DNA from: Eudorina sp. 2006-703-Eu-15
Taxonomy: Eukaryota; Chlorophyta; Chlorophyceae; Chlamydomonadales; Volvocaceae
Assembly: GCA_003117195.1 (NCBI GenBank)
Contig: BDSI01000071.1
Location: 1-64,000, forward strand
Reading direction: 5' to 3'
DNA length: 64,000 nucleotides
The notes below the pieces were generated by a model. It saw only the letters and a list, made by a program, of their open reading frames with translations. It was not told the origin of the DNA and searched no databases. This document shows positions 23,936 to 36,094 of this stretch, one piece after another. The translations under genes were made by a program, and so were the position numbers. The first letter of the stretch is position 1; each line of letters opens with the position of its first letter.

Positions 23936-26322
23936 ATGCATGGAAGCGTTTGCAGTATGCGGTCGCAGTTCTCGCACGCAAGCGGTCAGCGGCCTCTAGA
24001 CAGCTTGCCTCCGCAGCAATCCGCCTGCAGCTGCTCTTATCCATTACAACCTATAAGAAATCTTAGACCTCGCCGACACATTGGTCATGTAGTCGGCCGA
24101 GAGCAGCCTGTGGGGCGGCGGCCATCGTCAGCTTGCGGCGCTGGGGCTGCAAGTGGTCCAGACTTTTGTGGAGCCGCACGCAGCCGTCGGCAAAGAGGCG
24201 AACGTTTGAGATGCTTTACAGCTGCAGAAGATGTGCCCGGACCGGACTCAGTCATTAGCGGGTATACGCCGGCGAACTACATTTCCTTTTCGGAAAATGA
24301 GAAGGACGTCGCCTCGCACGCATTTGAGATCGAAGTGAATGCACCAGCTAGCATTTGCTTCGGCATATGGAACGACTGGAACAGGCTAGTGGAGTTCTTG
24401 GACCTCGTAGCGCAGGTGAGCACGACCGAAAGCGCTGTGCCGCCGGGTTGCACGCCTGCTCACAGCGCTTCTAACTGCAGATTGGCCTCGATGTCAACAA
24501 CCCGGACCTTGCACTTTTTCAATGCTTCTATCGACACGGTATGTATGTGTTACGTGTCGGCAATTTGAGTTCGCACCGAGTTCCGATCTTACGTGACGTT
24601 GACATTTGCTTCCGTGTTCCAGGGTTGCTACCTGTCATGGAGATTGTGTTCGTGCTTCAAAAGACGGAGGTCGTGCAGGACAAACGCATAGCCTTCGAGT
24701 CCGTTTGGGGAATGCCCCTGTCAGGTGGGTATGCAGCGTCTTGTAGCAATAGGGCCCGCAGCAGTTGATATGAAATTTCACATCCGCTCATATCTGCGCC
24801 ATGTGAATGCCTTCCGGTGGCGGGTGAAGTTAGTACGACGGATGCAGGGTCGGTCGTGTGCGCCACGGTCATACCATATCCATCAGCTTGTTGCTCTGCT
24901 TTGGTTCGGGCCCCAGGGTCTGTGACTTTCAAGCCGCTCAAGAGCGGAAAGACGCGCGTGCGGCTGGCGTTTTCCCAGTCGCTGCCGGACCTCCTGGTGG
25001 ACCTCAAAGTGGGCATCTTCGGCGTCCAGAACAGCCTCATGCCCATTTTCAGTGAGAACCTGCTGACGTTCCGAAGCATCGCGGAGACTGCGGCGCGCGA
25101 CCCAAGCGCGCTGCCCCCGCGGCAGGAGGCGGGCGAGCGGGCGTACGTTCTGTTCGACGAGGACGCGGACATTGCGGTGAGTGTGGCAGCGAGAAGATAG
25201 CGCCGGACAACACGGAGGGCGGAAGGGCAAGGTCGTGCAAGCGCCATTGCAACTGGAATCTCCTGACCCCATCAGAGACATTGAAAGTCATTGCCTTCGC
25301 GCACGAAAGTCCTTCATCATAAGACATGGAACTTCAGTGGGTTGTGATAATCTCGCACTAGGGCGCAAACAGAAAGCGCTATTTGGGGAAGTGAAGGCGT
25401 GTGGCTTGAGGAACTGGCCAAGCGCGCGAGTCACGGATGTTCACCATAAACCAAGTGCGTTCACAGGCAGGTATAGCAGGAGGGCGTGACATGCAAGGGG
25501 CATAGCTCACGCCGGAAATGCTCGTATGCCACACGACTGCCTTTGCCCCAGCCCATATACTAGCCTCGTGTGTATTTGTGTGTTATCCACGCACCGATAT
25601 GGCACAGAGTGCAGATGCGCAAGCGGGGGCGTTTCTTGCCCTTCGCCATCAAAGGCGAACGGGCTGCTAGTAGGTCCAGAGCTGTCGCCTTCAGGCTTCT
25701 CTCACCGACAGAGATGCAGCGCCGTGGGATTAGAGGTCCCTTGTGGACCCCTTGTTGCAGTGTAGCCATGACGTGTCTTTTTGTCTGACCGCCGTCGCAG
25801 GCGTTCGAGGAGATCATGGAGAGCGTCCAGTTTGACGACGAGGACGAAGGGGAGGAGGGCGAGGGCGAGGAGGACGAAGATCAGCTGGCAGGCTCGTTAC
25901 AGCAGCAGGAGGGCGACGAGGAGGAGGGCGAGGAGGAGGGCGAGGAGCAGCTGGCGCCGAACCGAAGTAGTGGGGCATCTGGGCTAGCAGGGGCATCAGC
26001 CGCCGCGTTGGGTGCAGCGGTCGCAGCCCGACGCGCCGGCTCGGGAGCGTCGAGCAGCGTCAATGCCAGCACCAGCGACAGGGTGGGGCAAGACAGCCGG
26101 ACGGGGCCAGGTCGTGGAACGATGCCCTCAAGCTCTGGGGAAGCGGGGCCGGCGGCGAAGGACGCAGCGGGCACCTTGACTGCGGCCAGCACTCGGCGTC
26201 CGACATCCGCGGCAAGGGGCACGGGGCGGGCGGCAGCGGGGACCGTGTCGGAGCCCGGGACAGCCTCGTCAGGGGCAGGCGGGGCGAAGAAACGGCCAAC
26301 GCGGTCGCGGGGGGCCGCATGA
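23936..26322 (+). CDS. SRPBCC (polyketide cyclase/COQ10-like) protein, probably plastid-targeted (5 exons, 473 aa)
   Basis: Exons 23936-24415, 24481-24538, 24623-24724, 24917-25176, 25801-26322; all GT..AG and in phase. Residues 1-~100 are Ser/Arg/Ala-rich without acidic runs, like an organelle transit peptide. The SRPBCC fold follows: FEIEVNAPASICFGIWNDWN (first strand and helix, as in plant chloroplast cyclase/dehydrase proteins), IGLDVNNPDLALFQCFYRHG, LPVMEIVFVLQKTE, RIAFESVWGMPLSG, VTFKPLKSGKTRVRLAFS, and a long C-terminal helix. These folds bind hydrophobic ligands; no ligand can be assigned here. The last exon adds a Glu/Asp-rich stretch and a disordered Ala/Ser/Gly tail ending KKRPTRSRGAA, which family members usually lack. 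The start is the first ATG of the frame; an upstream exon cannot be excluded. Confidence 0.85.
25474..25516 (+). repeat. GGAGTGCGTGACATGCAAGG dispersed element
   Basis: Reads AGCAGGAGGGCGTGACATGC then AAGGGGCATAGCTCACGCCGG; lies in intron 4 of the SRPBCC gene. Related copies at 30003-30050 (+), 35940-35986 (-), 37262-37310 (+), 52740-52790 (-). Confidence 0.75.
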
Positions 26323-29058
26323 ACGCCTTTCGGACGACGAGCATCAGGCTTCAGGCTGTCATCCTGATGGGCTGCCGCATAGACCAGGTTGTGGTCCTCC
26401 GCGCAGTAGGTCTGTGAGCGACGATGTCCTGCGGGAACGCATCCCTTCTGGGGTGACATGGTGGCAGAGGGCCGTAACGATCCGTGCTTACAGAAGCAAT
26501 CGGGTCCTCAGCTGTCCTCCAGCGGCGCCCCGGGGCATACAAATTCTGTGGTCGGCGTTTTGCGAGTTGGGTTGACCCAGAACGGGTATGCTTCGGCAGT
26601 GTCGACTTGTCCGATCGTCGCCGGTTGCCGCTACGCTCGAGCGGTGTGACCCCTTTTCGGGTTTTGGTTCACGCTGGGCGCTCGTCGCCAAAGGAGGGAC
26701 TCTGCGGCATCCGCGAACGCGTCCAGTTCCTTACCAGCCACGGTGCACGCGCATGCAGAGCCGTCGCGCTGGAGGCCGCTGCGGTGTGCTTTCGGTCGGA
26801 CTGCGGGGACGCACGATACCGGTAGCCAGTCGCGTTGATGCTTTTCAGCGGGGTCGGGAAGGCCAGCCGCAGCTGCCGTTTGCTGTGACACATGGCACGG
26901 GTCGGCTCCAGGGGACCTTTCGGCAGATGGGCTGGGACCGCCTGGGGGATTGATGGCCTCTGGCGCCGCCGCGTTGCCTGTCGGTGCCGGGACGCCGCGC
27001 TTGAGCGCACTCCGGTCCACAACCCTCCTCCTCCTTGGCCGCCGGAGGCTAGCAACCAACCTGTGCATATAGGCCGTGGCCATAGATAGGTCCTCGGCGC
27101 TGATCGAAGTCGGCCTATCGGCAGGATCTGCGCTGACGCGGTGGGGAGATAGGTCGCCGGGCTCTTGGTGCGCCAAAAGACTTTCGCGACGTTCCGGGAC
27201 GGGCCGGGTTTTGTTACGTCGTCGGCCTGATTCGATGCACGGAAGGGCGCACTACCAACAGAGGCCAGCTGGTACGCGGCGCACCGTCTCCACGTTTCCC
27301 CTCTAGACGGGACGGGACGTTGGTCTGCAGAAGTTGTCGCCATTGACCGTTCTTGACCACCCGTGCTGTGAATGGAGGGAGGCGGGGCGCCTGCGCCGCA
27401 TGGACATTCGGGCGGCAGTCGGAGCCTCTGCCCTCCGTTGTGCTTTGGCGTACGTACATATACCATATATGGGGCTGGACGCAGCACACTCGCGCTACAT
27501 ACATTATAGTGGGCGTGCAGTGGGGCAAGAGCGATGCAGGCGAAGCCAGCCCTTTGGGGGTTGTATATGTACGTGCGATTTTTGTCCGACCTGACTAGGG
27601 GGTGTTAAGGAGATCGGTGCAGGTCAGGAGGGGGTGGAGGCCAGTCGCTTGTAAGGCGCTGCCCCCTTGCGGGGCACGTGCGATCACGCCTACTGGCCGC
27701 GCGGATGCCGCGCCCGCATCCACGTTGTATCACCGTACGGAACGACCCTTGAAAGCTATCAGTAACAGCCAGATGCGCAGAAACGCGCAGGGTATCTATG
27801 CCCGCGGCAGTGGTTCTAACATTTGGAGGCCCTTGGCACCCCCCCACCACCACCGTTGGAGAAGCCAGCGCTTGCAACTACAACGAACCGACCAACAGAA
27901 CCACATAGCAAAGGTGAAATATATATATTTATGAGAGATCCGCCTGTCCCTACGACGCACACGCAGAGCCATCCGCAGGCGCTACCTGACCTCCAAGAGG
28001 ACGCGAACTTGACAACAACGTGCACACATGTCTCCAGGGAACACAAATCTCATCATACGGTAAATCCTACACCACCGTCCTTCCACTGACCTGCACACAC
28101 ACAACAGATGGGTGGGGCATCGGGACGGAAACCGCCCGAGGACTGACGAGGCCGGGCTGACACCACCTCGCTAGCTAAACCGACCGCCCAAGCCCACGAA
28201 CCGACCAACAAACAAAATAATGCAATAACCGCGCGACCAGCATTTCGCCCTCCAGGCGGGGCCGGAGAAGAGGAGAGGATGGCGCCGGTAGCCTGCTCTT
28301 GCGAACACGGCGGGGCGCCGCCGCGACCCCCAGGAGCGACACAAACGCCTGGCCACTGTACCTGCCTGCATATCCGTGGCCCCCCATGCAAATCTGTGTC
28401 TGAGGCACACCCCTAGACCCCAAGTCCAACAACCCGAACGAACGCGGGCACAGCCGACGTTTTCCAGCGCCCCCCAGATCAGATCGCGTTCCCTCTCCGA
28501 CCACCTCCGACCACCTCCGATCACCTCCGACAATTGACAGAAATGTCCTGGCAACAGTGTCAACCCACCACGCGGCCAAGCCGAGCGCGCGGCACGGCCA
28601 CGGCTCGTCACGACGACGCCCCGCGCCCGGCTCCGATAAAACGACATCCCTCGTGCGCTACTCTGTGCATCTCTTCACCAGCCGGCCGGCCCTCGCACAC
28701 ATCTCGTCCTCGTCCGACTGCCGAACACATTGTGTTGAGACGTCTGCCCCACGACCCGAAGCTGCAATTTCCCAACCGAAGTACGATTTGATCTTCTCTG
28801 TTTCGAATATAGCTTTCAAGGCGCCAGCTGCTCCCTCCCGCGCCCACGCTGCCCGCATCGCCCAGCCAGGGCTCAACAGTCGACACCCCGCCTCCTCGCG
28901 CCACTTTCCCTCCCTGCGACCTCTTCCCAACACTCAGCACACCGAGGAACCCGGTCAAGGCGCCGCGGGCCTCCCAAGTCCCAACGGCATCCACCTCAAT
29001 TCACTCCGCGGCCCCCAGCTGCACCTCCCCATCCTCACCCTCACCCGGGCCCTCATCC
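26323..29058. other. Intergenic stretch between convergent genes
   Basis: The 3' ends of the SRPBCC gene (plus) and the PLAT gene (minus) face each other here. I find no exon that can be supported on either strand; open frames are GC-driven and lack motifs. Confidence 0.5.
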
Positions 29059-32000
29059 TCAGTCGCGCTTGTACTTCTCAAACTCAGCCTGGCTGCCACC
29101 GCTGCTGTGCAGCACCTTGCCGCCCACCCCCAGGCTTCCGGCGCTGGTCCCCGCCTCGCCCAGAGACACCCCCACCAGCGCCGCCTTGTAGGTGAGGAAC
29201 CCCAGCGCGCCAAGCGCCAGCTGCCAGGCCGCCGCGGGGCCGTACGAGGCAGCCGCTCCTTGGACGACTGCAGCAGGCGTGGTGTGCAGTAGCAGCAGCA
29301 GCAGAGGCGCGAGCACTTCAACAACAACACGCGGGATCGGTGCAAGCCGGGTGTGACTCCTCCTGATCGAATCACACGCTCTGCGGGACGCGGAGAGAGA
29401 GAGATGATGATGGTGCAGCGATGGAACCCATTGAAGCTGCGCTGCTGGACCCGAAGATCTGATACGCGGCGGGGGCGCTCAGCGTAGCTTGCGTATCATC
29501 ACCGCGGGGTCACTGCCGGGCGGGTTTACTTGTTCACTTGTGCCGGACAACATGCTTGCTTTGTCGCATCGCACGCGTCGTCGGCGCATGTGCCCCTGCT
29601 TTGCCTTGACACTACTAGCCTACTTGGCATTCATTAGTATTGGAACTGCTGGCCGCGGGTCGGATAGGTAGCAGTCTTTGGGTTCGACCGTTTCCACTCT
29701 TCTCGCCAGCCCTACTACGGTGTTTCCTACGCGGCCAGCCGTCCGCTATCTGCGCACATCAGCTTCAACTACTTTCGTCGGAGTCAACGCTCCGCCGCCT
29801 CCGTCAATCCCAACATCGACGGTTATCGGTTTGCTGCGCTCTTTTTGCGGTTTCGCCGTCTCTATTGACAAAAGGGCGGGGGGGAGGGGGCGGCAGGGGG
29901 GTATAAGGCGCTACGCTGCATGCACTCACGCGTGCACCGGGGGGGCATTGCCATGTGCCCGTGACCGAGCGGGGGGCGGTGCGGGTGTGTGTTCGGAGGC
30001 CGGCAGAGCAGGAGTGCGTGACATGCAAGGGACATAGCTAAGCCCGGCATTGCACGGCCAGGCCCGCTTGACGTCTCGTGGCAGCGGGCTCATCGGCGTG
30101 TGCCTTGCAGCACCCCAGCTTTGCGACCCCAGCTTTGCGAGCTCGTGGAGCCCCCGCCTGCATCACTACCGTAAACCCGTCCGACGGCGGCGGCGCACCG
30201 AAGGCGTGCCAGCCGCATCACGCGGCACTCACCTCCTCGGCCCAATGCCAGGCATCATCTTCCCCGCCCGCCCGCCCTGACCCGACCCACCACACCCAGC
30301 CGGCGCCGAGGCCACTCACTCGCTTCCTCCCTGGACAGCAGCGCCATGCCCAGCGCCGCCGATGCGCACACAAAGCCCAGCCGCACGGGGGGGCTGCCCA
30401 ACAGCTTGCCGCTGGCACTGACGCCGGTGCTGGTGCTGGCGATGGCCACGGGTGCGGCCGCGGGCGCCCCGGCTCCCGGCCCTCCGGTGAGCGCCTGCTG
30501 CTGCTTGTGTTGGCCCGCCGCGGCCTCCATCACGTGGTCCACGCCCTGCATCAGCAGCCACTGGTACACCAGGCCTGCGGGAGGGAGGGAGGGAGTGTCA
30601 GCGCATTGACAGGCGGTTCCAAGCTCGAGGATTGAAGTGCGGGTTGCGGAAGGAGAGGAGCGCATGGCAGACGTGGATGGCATGTTAAGAGTTTGGGGCC
30701 TGGGCGGGGTCTGTGACCCGTGAACGGGCTCGGGGGCTCTAGCGCGTGGATACCGCGCCGTTCGGAGGGAGACGGTGAGAACAACCCACATCACACACAC
30801 ACATCGGTTGCATTGCTGGACACGGGTCTGCTTATTCGCGGCTCAGCTTTTCTCGCGGCTCAGCTTGATAACACACACACACACACATCCAGCTTCGCTT
30901 CTTGTGGCTCGATTACTTTTTATACACGTCCAGTATTTGGTGCCGGCATCCGGACAGACAGCGGGGGCCCCCTCATGCGCCGCCGGCTGTCCGCAATGAT
31001 GTGCAGCCGGGGTTGTGTTGCCACTCCCCCTCGTGTCAAGGAAGGCCGCGGAGCCCGGGTCCCCCTCGCGCCCGCCAGCAGCCGCGAAGCGCGTACCTAC
31101 GACGCCACCCGCAATGTACGGCAACGCCGCCGCCGTGCCGCCCGTCAGTGCCGCCAGGCTGGCGCCGCTGGCGACCAGCAGCGCCGTTGTGGTGGCCACC
31201 CGGCGCTTGAGGTCGCCGTAGTCGGACATGTTGAGCGACCACAGCGCCGTGGCCTGCTCCTGTGGGACAACGAACCCGGCGGATGTCACCCCGGAGGGTT
31301 AGGTACATGGATCGCTAAGTGTCCGGGGCGGGGGGCATTCAGAGGGCTGATGCCTGCCGCGGCCCTTTTCGCAGATTCAGAAGAGATGATAAATAGGGTG
31401 TCGCACTGGTCGCACTATCCGGGGCACGCCCCCAGCGCCGGACAGAGCGGGGCAGCGCGCGGATTCCATCCACCCTGGGTGGGTTTTCCTGTTCTTTATT
31501 TGAGTTGTAACCTCCTCCACCCGCCACCATTCGGGTGGCGACTGCGACCGAAGGGGGGCCACCCAACGGCACGTGCGCATCACCGTGGGCTGAGCCAGCG
31601 CTGCGATGATCCCACGGCTCCGAGGTCATCCCCCACCCATCACCCATCACCCATCACCCCTTCTCCACCCGACCGCACCGTACCTTGGTCAGGATGACCG
31701 CTGACTCCCCCTCGCCGTACACCACCGCGCCAATGGGCACCGGCGTCAGCAGGGCCGCCCCCTCGCCGGCAATGCCACCCAGCTGCCGCCGACAGACGAA
31801 CCTACGTGGCAGGTCGGAACGAGGGGGACGGGTCGCGCGCAGTGCGGGTCACGTCGGGAGAGGGCACTGCCGGGTTACGGTACGCCGGGACTCCCAAGTC
31901 CTTCGTGACACTGACGCGGGTCCCGCGGGGTCCAATTTCGTCACACTGGCATGAGCGTGTCTATACGTGTCAAGTCAAGGCCGCTTTTTCATTCCAACCC

Positions 32001-34384
32001 TCACCTGTTTGTTGACCACCACACCCTACACACACCCCTCCCGCCCCCTCGCCCCCTTCGCCGCTCCACCTGTCCATGTGGTGAGTCCGGGAGGAGGCCA
32101 CGTCCATCTCGTCCAGGTACCAGGTGCCGCTCTCCACACCCACCAGCACCGCAGCCAGCGGACCCAGCTCAGGCAGCAGGATGCTCACCTGCGGGGCGGC
32201 GCGGGGCGGAGCGAGGCGGAGCGGAGGGTACAGGAAATTGGTAGGCATAATCAAATTGCGCTGCTGCCAGAGGGCCGGTGCGGGGGCCCCGGGCGGCCGG
32301 TCAGGCAGGGCGCAGCACGATGAGGAGCAGCATGCGAGCGGGTGCGCGGCCGGGCACGGGGCCGGAGGGGGTACATGAAATGGGCAGAGTGGGGGGTTGG
32401 CGAGGGAGTACAGGCCTCGGCCCCCCCTCCCCGAGGAAACGAGCTCATCGTGGGGGTCCAGAGAGGTTGCGGGTCAGGAACGAGCAAGCCGCATGTGCCG
32501 TGCCCCAGGGGGCCCCGCAGCCGCGGACGATGCATCCCGCCGGGCGGAGCTGTCAAAACGAGAACGCTGGCGCTTCATCCGCAGGTTCCACACCTTTCGC
32601 GACACGGCGGCTCGGCAGTCCCGCAGCCGCGCGGAACCTCCCTTTCCCCCGCCCCCCATGACATGGCATGCAGACCCGAAGACAAGGCTGCCATACTCCT
32701 CCCTAACACCGTCACACGTGTGCCAAAGTCTCAATCCTTCCATACGTCTACACAATTTAGTACAGGGCCCACGTACCCCAGTAGTTCCAGCTCCGACACG
32801 GCCGCCGCCTATGGGTTCCCTCCCTGCAGCGCCCGCCCCAACCCCCGCCCCGCCTGAACCAGCAGACATGCAGGCCCGCATCCCAGTCGCCCCCACCTCG
32901 TCAATGCTGCCCTCCTGGAACCGCCTCTTGGGCGGTGGCGGCGGCGGGGGCCGCCCCACCAGGCTGGTGCTGCCGTACCCCGAGGACGACCCGGTTCCGG
33001 AGCTGCTGCCGCTGGGCGGCGTCGGCTGGGTGGGCTGCGCGGGTTGGGTGGGCTGGTTGGCGCTGGCGGCCTCGGCCAGCGCCAAGCTGCAGTCCGCGCC
33101 CGCATCGGGTCCGATCAACTGCGGGGCAGCATGGCAGGGCTCATGGTGGGGCGGCGGCGGCGGCGCAGCGCAGTGCGGGGGCGGGGCGGGGCGGCACGTT
33201 GCAGCGATATATGCCCAAGCGCCCGGCCCAGGGGCCCGCAAGACGGGGGCGATGCAACGGCCGCTGTGCAGGCGGGGCGTGTCTGCTGGGCGGCAAGCCG
33301 GTGCGCTGTCGTCGGGTGTGAGGGCAACTGCTCCAGGCTGCGGTGCCTCCTCCAAGCAGCAGGCGAGGGGTGCGGTCGATCCCGGGGCTTCAAAGCTTCG
33401 AATGACTCGGAACTCCACGACCGACCGCTGCAGTCCACCCCCCCCCAAAAAAGCCGCCCAGCAGTAGCAGTCCTCCCGGCGGCCGGTAGACCCTACTGGT
33501 ATCGCCGCAGACAACGCGCCAAGCATGGGACGCGGGGCACAAGCGGTGGGGTCTGGGGCGGGCGTACCTGGCACATCTCTATCGTGTGCGCGCGGGACTC
33601 GAGCGGGTCGTTGACGGGGCTCACGCGGTGCAGCGCCGCCCTGCCGTCCTGCCCGATCAGGCAGACGTTCACGGCCGCGTAGGGCTCAGACAGCGCGGCC
33701 CCGCGAGCCACGCCGGTGGTGAAGCGGATTGTGTACACCGTGAGGGGCGCATCGGGGTCCGACACCGAGACGGCATCCTGCGTGAGAGACCATGGAAGGC
33801 GGACCACCGGAGAGGGTCGAGCTCAAGCTGACTTTTGCATGCGCGTTGTGTGATGCAGACGTCAGAGGATGGACGCATGACGGGCATGCCATCCATCAGC
33901 TTGAAGCGCTCGAGACACCGTAGTGTCAAAATGTCAAGGCCCGCTTCATGAGCGGCCTTGGACATTATAACATCGGACAAACATCAACACTAGCTCTAAC
34001 AACATTTCAGGTCAGTAACCTTTGAATCCAGCCGCGCAAGAACTATGCGTCAGTAACATGCACCCGGTATTTCGTGAAAGCGCTGACCGCATATATGCCC
34101 CAATCATTCGTTGGGACAATCGCAAAGTACAGTGGGAGGCGCCGGAACTATTACGGTACCTTTGCGCGCCGTTCCGACACCAGACTGGTCGGCAACAGCC
34201 AGGCACTTGTTGATGCGCCGGGACCATATCCACCGCTTTGAGAATGTCCATCTCGGCCTCTGTCACGCGCCGCGTACGCTGTGCAGCACCGGTGAATCAG
34301 CGTGTAATGGAGCGGTCCAGGAGCAGCCAACTGCCGACAGCGCACTCCGACAGGTCCTTTCGTGAGCTTCATCGCAGCTTCCAT
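29059..34384 (-). CDS. PLAT/LH2-domain membrane protein, probably plastid (8 exons, 442 aa)
   Basis: Exons in transcript order: 34384-34160, 33777-33568, 32926-32897, 32188-32070, 31801-31684, 31259-31097, 30574-30320, 29267-29059; phases agree at all junctions. Exon 1 (75 codons) is rich in Arg/Ala/Ser with few acidic residues, like a transit peptide. Exons 2-4 form a PLAT/LH2-like beta-sandwich: LTVYTIRFTTGVARGAAL, VNVCLIGQDGRAALHRV, RRFQEGSIDE (family: F-x-x-G-x-x-D-x-F), LGPLAAVLVGVESGTWYLDE. The C-terminal half has several hydrophobic helices (VATTTALLVASGASLAAL, ALPYIAGGVVGLVYQWLL, LGFVCASAALGMALLS, AWQLALGALGFLTYKAALVG) and ends EFEKYKRD. The paired helices after a basic LKRR recall ATP-synthase subunit I-like plastid proteins; this is inference. 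The 30-nt exon is very short but in phase and completes the domain. Exon 1 is the least certain. Confidence 0.82.
30003..30050 (+). repeat. GGAGTGCGTGACATGCAAGG dispersed element
   Basis: AGCAGGAGTGCGTGACATGC then AAGGGACATAGCTAAGCCCGG, just after a GTGTGTGTT run. In the last intron of the PLAT gene (antisense). Best match to the copy at 25474. Confidence 0.8.
30783..30892 (-). repeat. CA-tract repeat with duplicated CGCGGCTCAGC
   Basis: Two CA tracts (30789-30800, 30872-30886) bracket a tandem pair of CGCGGCTCAGCTT. CGGCTCAG also flanks the (AC)n at 5692 and, as CTGAGCCG, the GT tract at 52020. Intron of the PLAT gene. Confidence 0.6.
32228..32276 (-). repeat. 48-bp intronic element, copy in PLAT intron 3
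   Basis: Minus strand: CTCTGGCAGCAGCGCAATTT .. GCCTACCAATTTCCTGTACCC, then a ~40-nt GC/pyrimidine tract and GCAG at exon 32188-32070. Sense to the host gene. Confidence 0.92.
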
Positions 34385-34888
34385 CGCTTACAAACCAGCT
34401 GCAGAAATCGCAATACAGTAGGACTCGCGGGGAGGAGATGAAATACCAATTGCCTCTATGTGATATGAATGGCTGCTTATTTATCGGAGAAAACCTGGAG
34501 TATACTGTTTACAAGCGAACGCGGCAGGTTGCGCGACTTCTTGGTTAGGTACAGTCACAGCATGCAGGTCGTCGTATGACAATATGTACAACGCAAGGTG
34601 GTGCCAGCAGTGCCTCTATATGGAATTCAAAAAGCCTATTCGCTCAGCGAAATGAATGGATGCCTCAAGTATGAACGTTCTTAGGGTCTGACATACACTG
34701 CAAGTCGTCCCGCGAAGGCTATTGTTTTGCTTTCAGAATTAATCTTATATAAAATGAAAAATACCCTACACTGCAGCATGGAATCGCAACGCAAATTGTA
34801 ATTCGGGTCCGGGATCGTTCGGCCCAGGAGGCGGGGCACAGTTCTCCTGGACCGTTTCCATTTGCGCAAAGCGTCAGTGGCGTCAATC
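34385..34888. promoter_or_regulatory. Divergent upstream region of the PLAT and glycosyltransferase genes
   Basis: The two gene starts are 504 bp apart and divergent, so the 5' regions share this segment. It is clearly more AT-rich than the flanks (for example ATTAATCTTATATAAAATGA near 34738), which is common for promoters in GC-rich algal genomes. No specific element identified. Confidence 0.55.
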
Positions 34889-36000
34889 ATGCGTTCTCGG
34901 AGGCATCACAGCACCGCTGTGCTGGCGCTGGCGTTGGTCCTGGGGCACTTGACCATTCCGCATTTCGTCCACGCGGAGAGACAATCTCCGTCCCAGCGAG
35001 CCGCCAAAGCGCGGACGGCCGTCCCCTCTGTACCACGCGCAACAGTGGACCGCCCGATGTCGCTGCCGAACTGGTGCAGCGCGGGGCCTTACGCCCGCGA
35101 GGGCGACCCACTCTTCACGACCATGACGCGCACCGAGGCATCGCACAAGGTTTACCACAACGCGTACTGGCACGCGCACAAATGGTACGGCCTGGTGCCG
35201 TCTGCAGTCATGCTGCAGCCTCTGGACTTGGCCGCCAACGACGGCGCCGCCGCCGCTGACTCGGCCGAGGAGGGAAGCGCCTTCGAGGACATCATCCCAT
35301 CCGGCCTGGGCAGCAGTCCCCTCGAGGAGGGCCTCTCCGTCAACTGCGCGCTCATCAACCTCCCCGTCAGCAACATCACGGCTTTCACCGACAACATGCG
35401 CGCTGGCTTTCTGCCGGGCACCACGCTGCTGGTCGATTTCCCGTTCCCGGCCTTCCCGGACAATTTGGGTCACTGGGCCGAGATCATGCTGACCACGTTC
35501 TCGGTGCTGGCGGAGGGCAGCTGGCGCAACAACACCAGCGGCAACCGAGGGCGCTTCGTGGACCGCATCCTGCTGCCCAACCTGCGCAAGGTGCGCGGCG
35601 CGGGGCGGGGCGGGGCGCGCGGCCGTTGGCGTGTGGCAAAGGTTGCGGCGGTGGGAATTGCCAGGTCGCTGCGGTGGGGCGTCGCGGTCCATTGCGCGCG
35701 GCGAGCTGGCTGGCTGACGTGGTGCAGGGGACGCGCACCGTGTTGGGTCACCAGCATGGCCCCCCGGATTTCTTGGTGCCGATCGAGGTGTTTGCACGGG
35801 TGGTGTGAACGGGCCCCGGGATGACGTCAGGAAAACAACGCGCCGACGCACACGCACGCACCCCACCCCCCGATTAACTGTTTTGTTTTTGGGCTCGGCA
35901 CGGGTGGTTGTGGGGGGCACGCATAGGGGCTTGGGGGGGCGCAGCTATGCCCCTTGCAAGACATGCACTCCAGGGTCTGGCCTGCCAACGACGAACGTAT

Positions 36001-36094
<94 letters not shown>

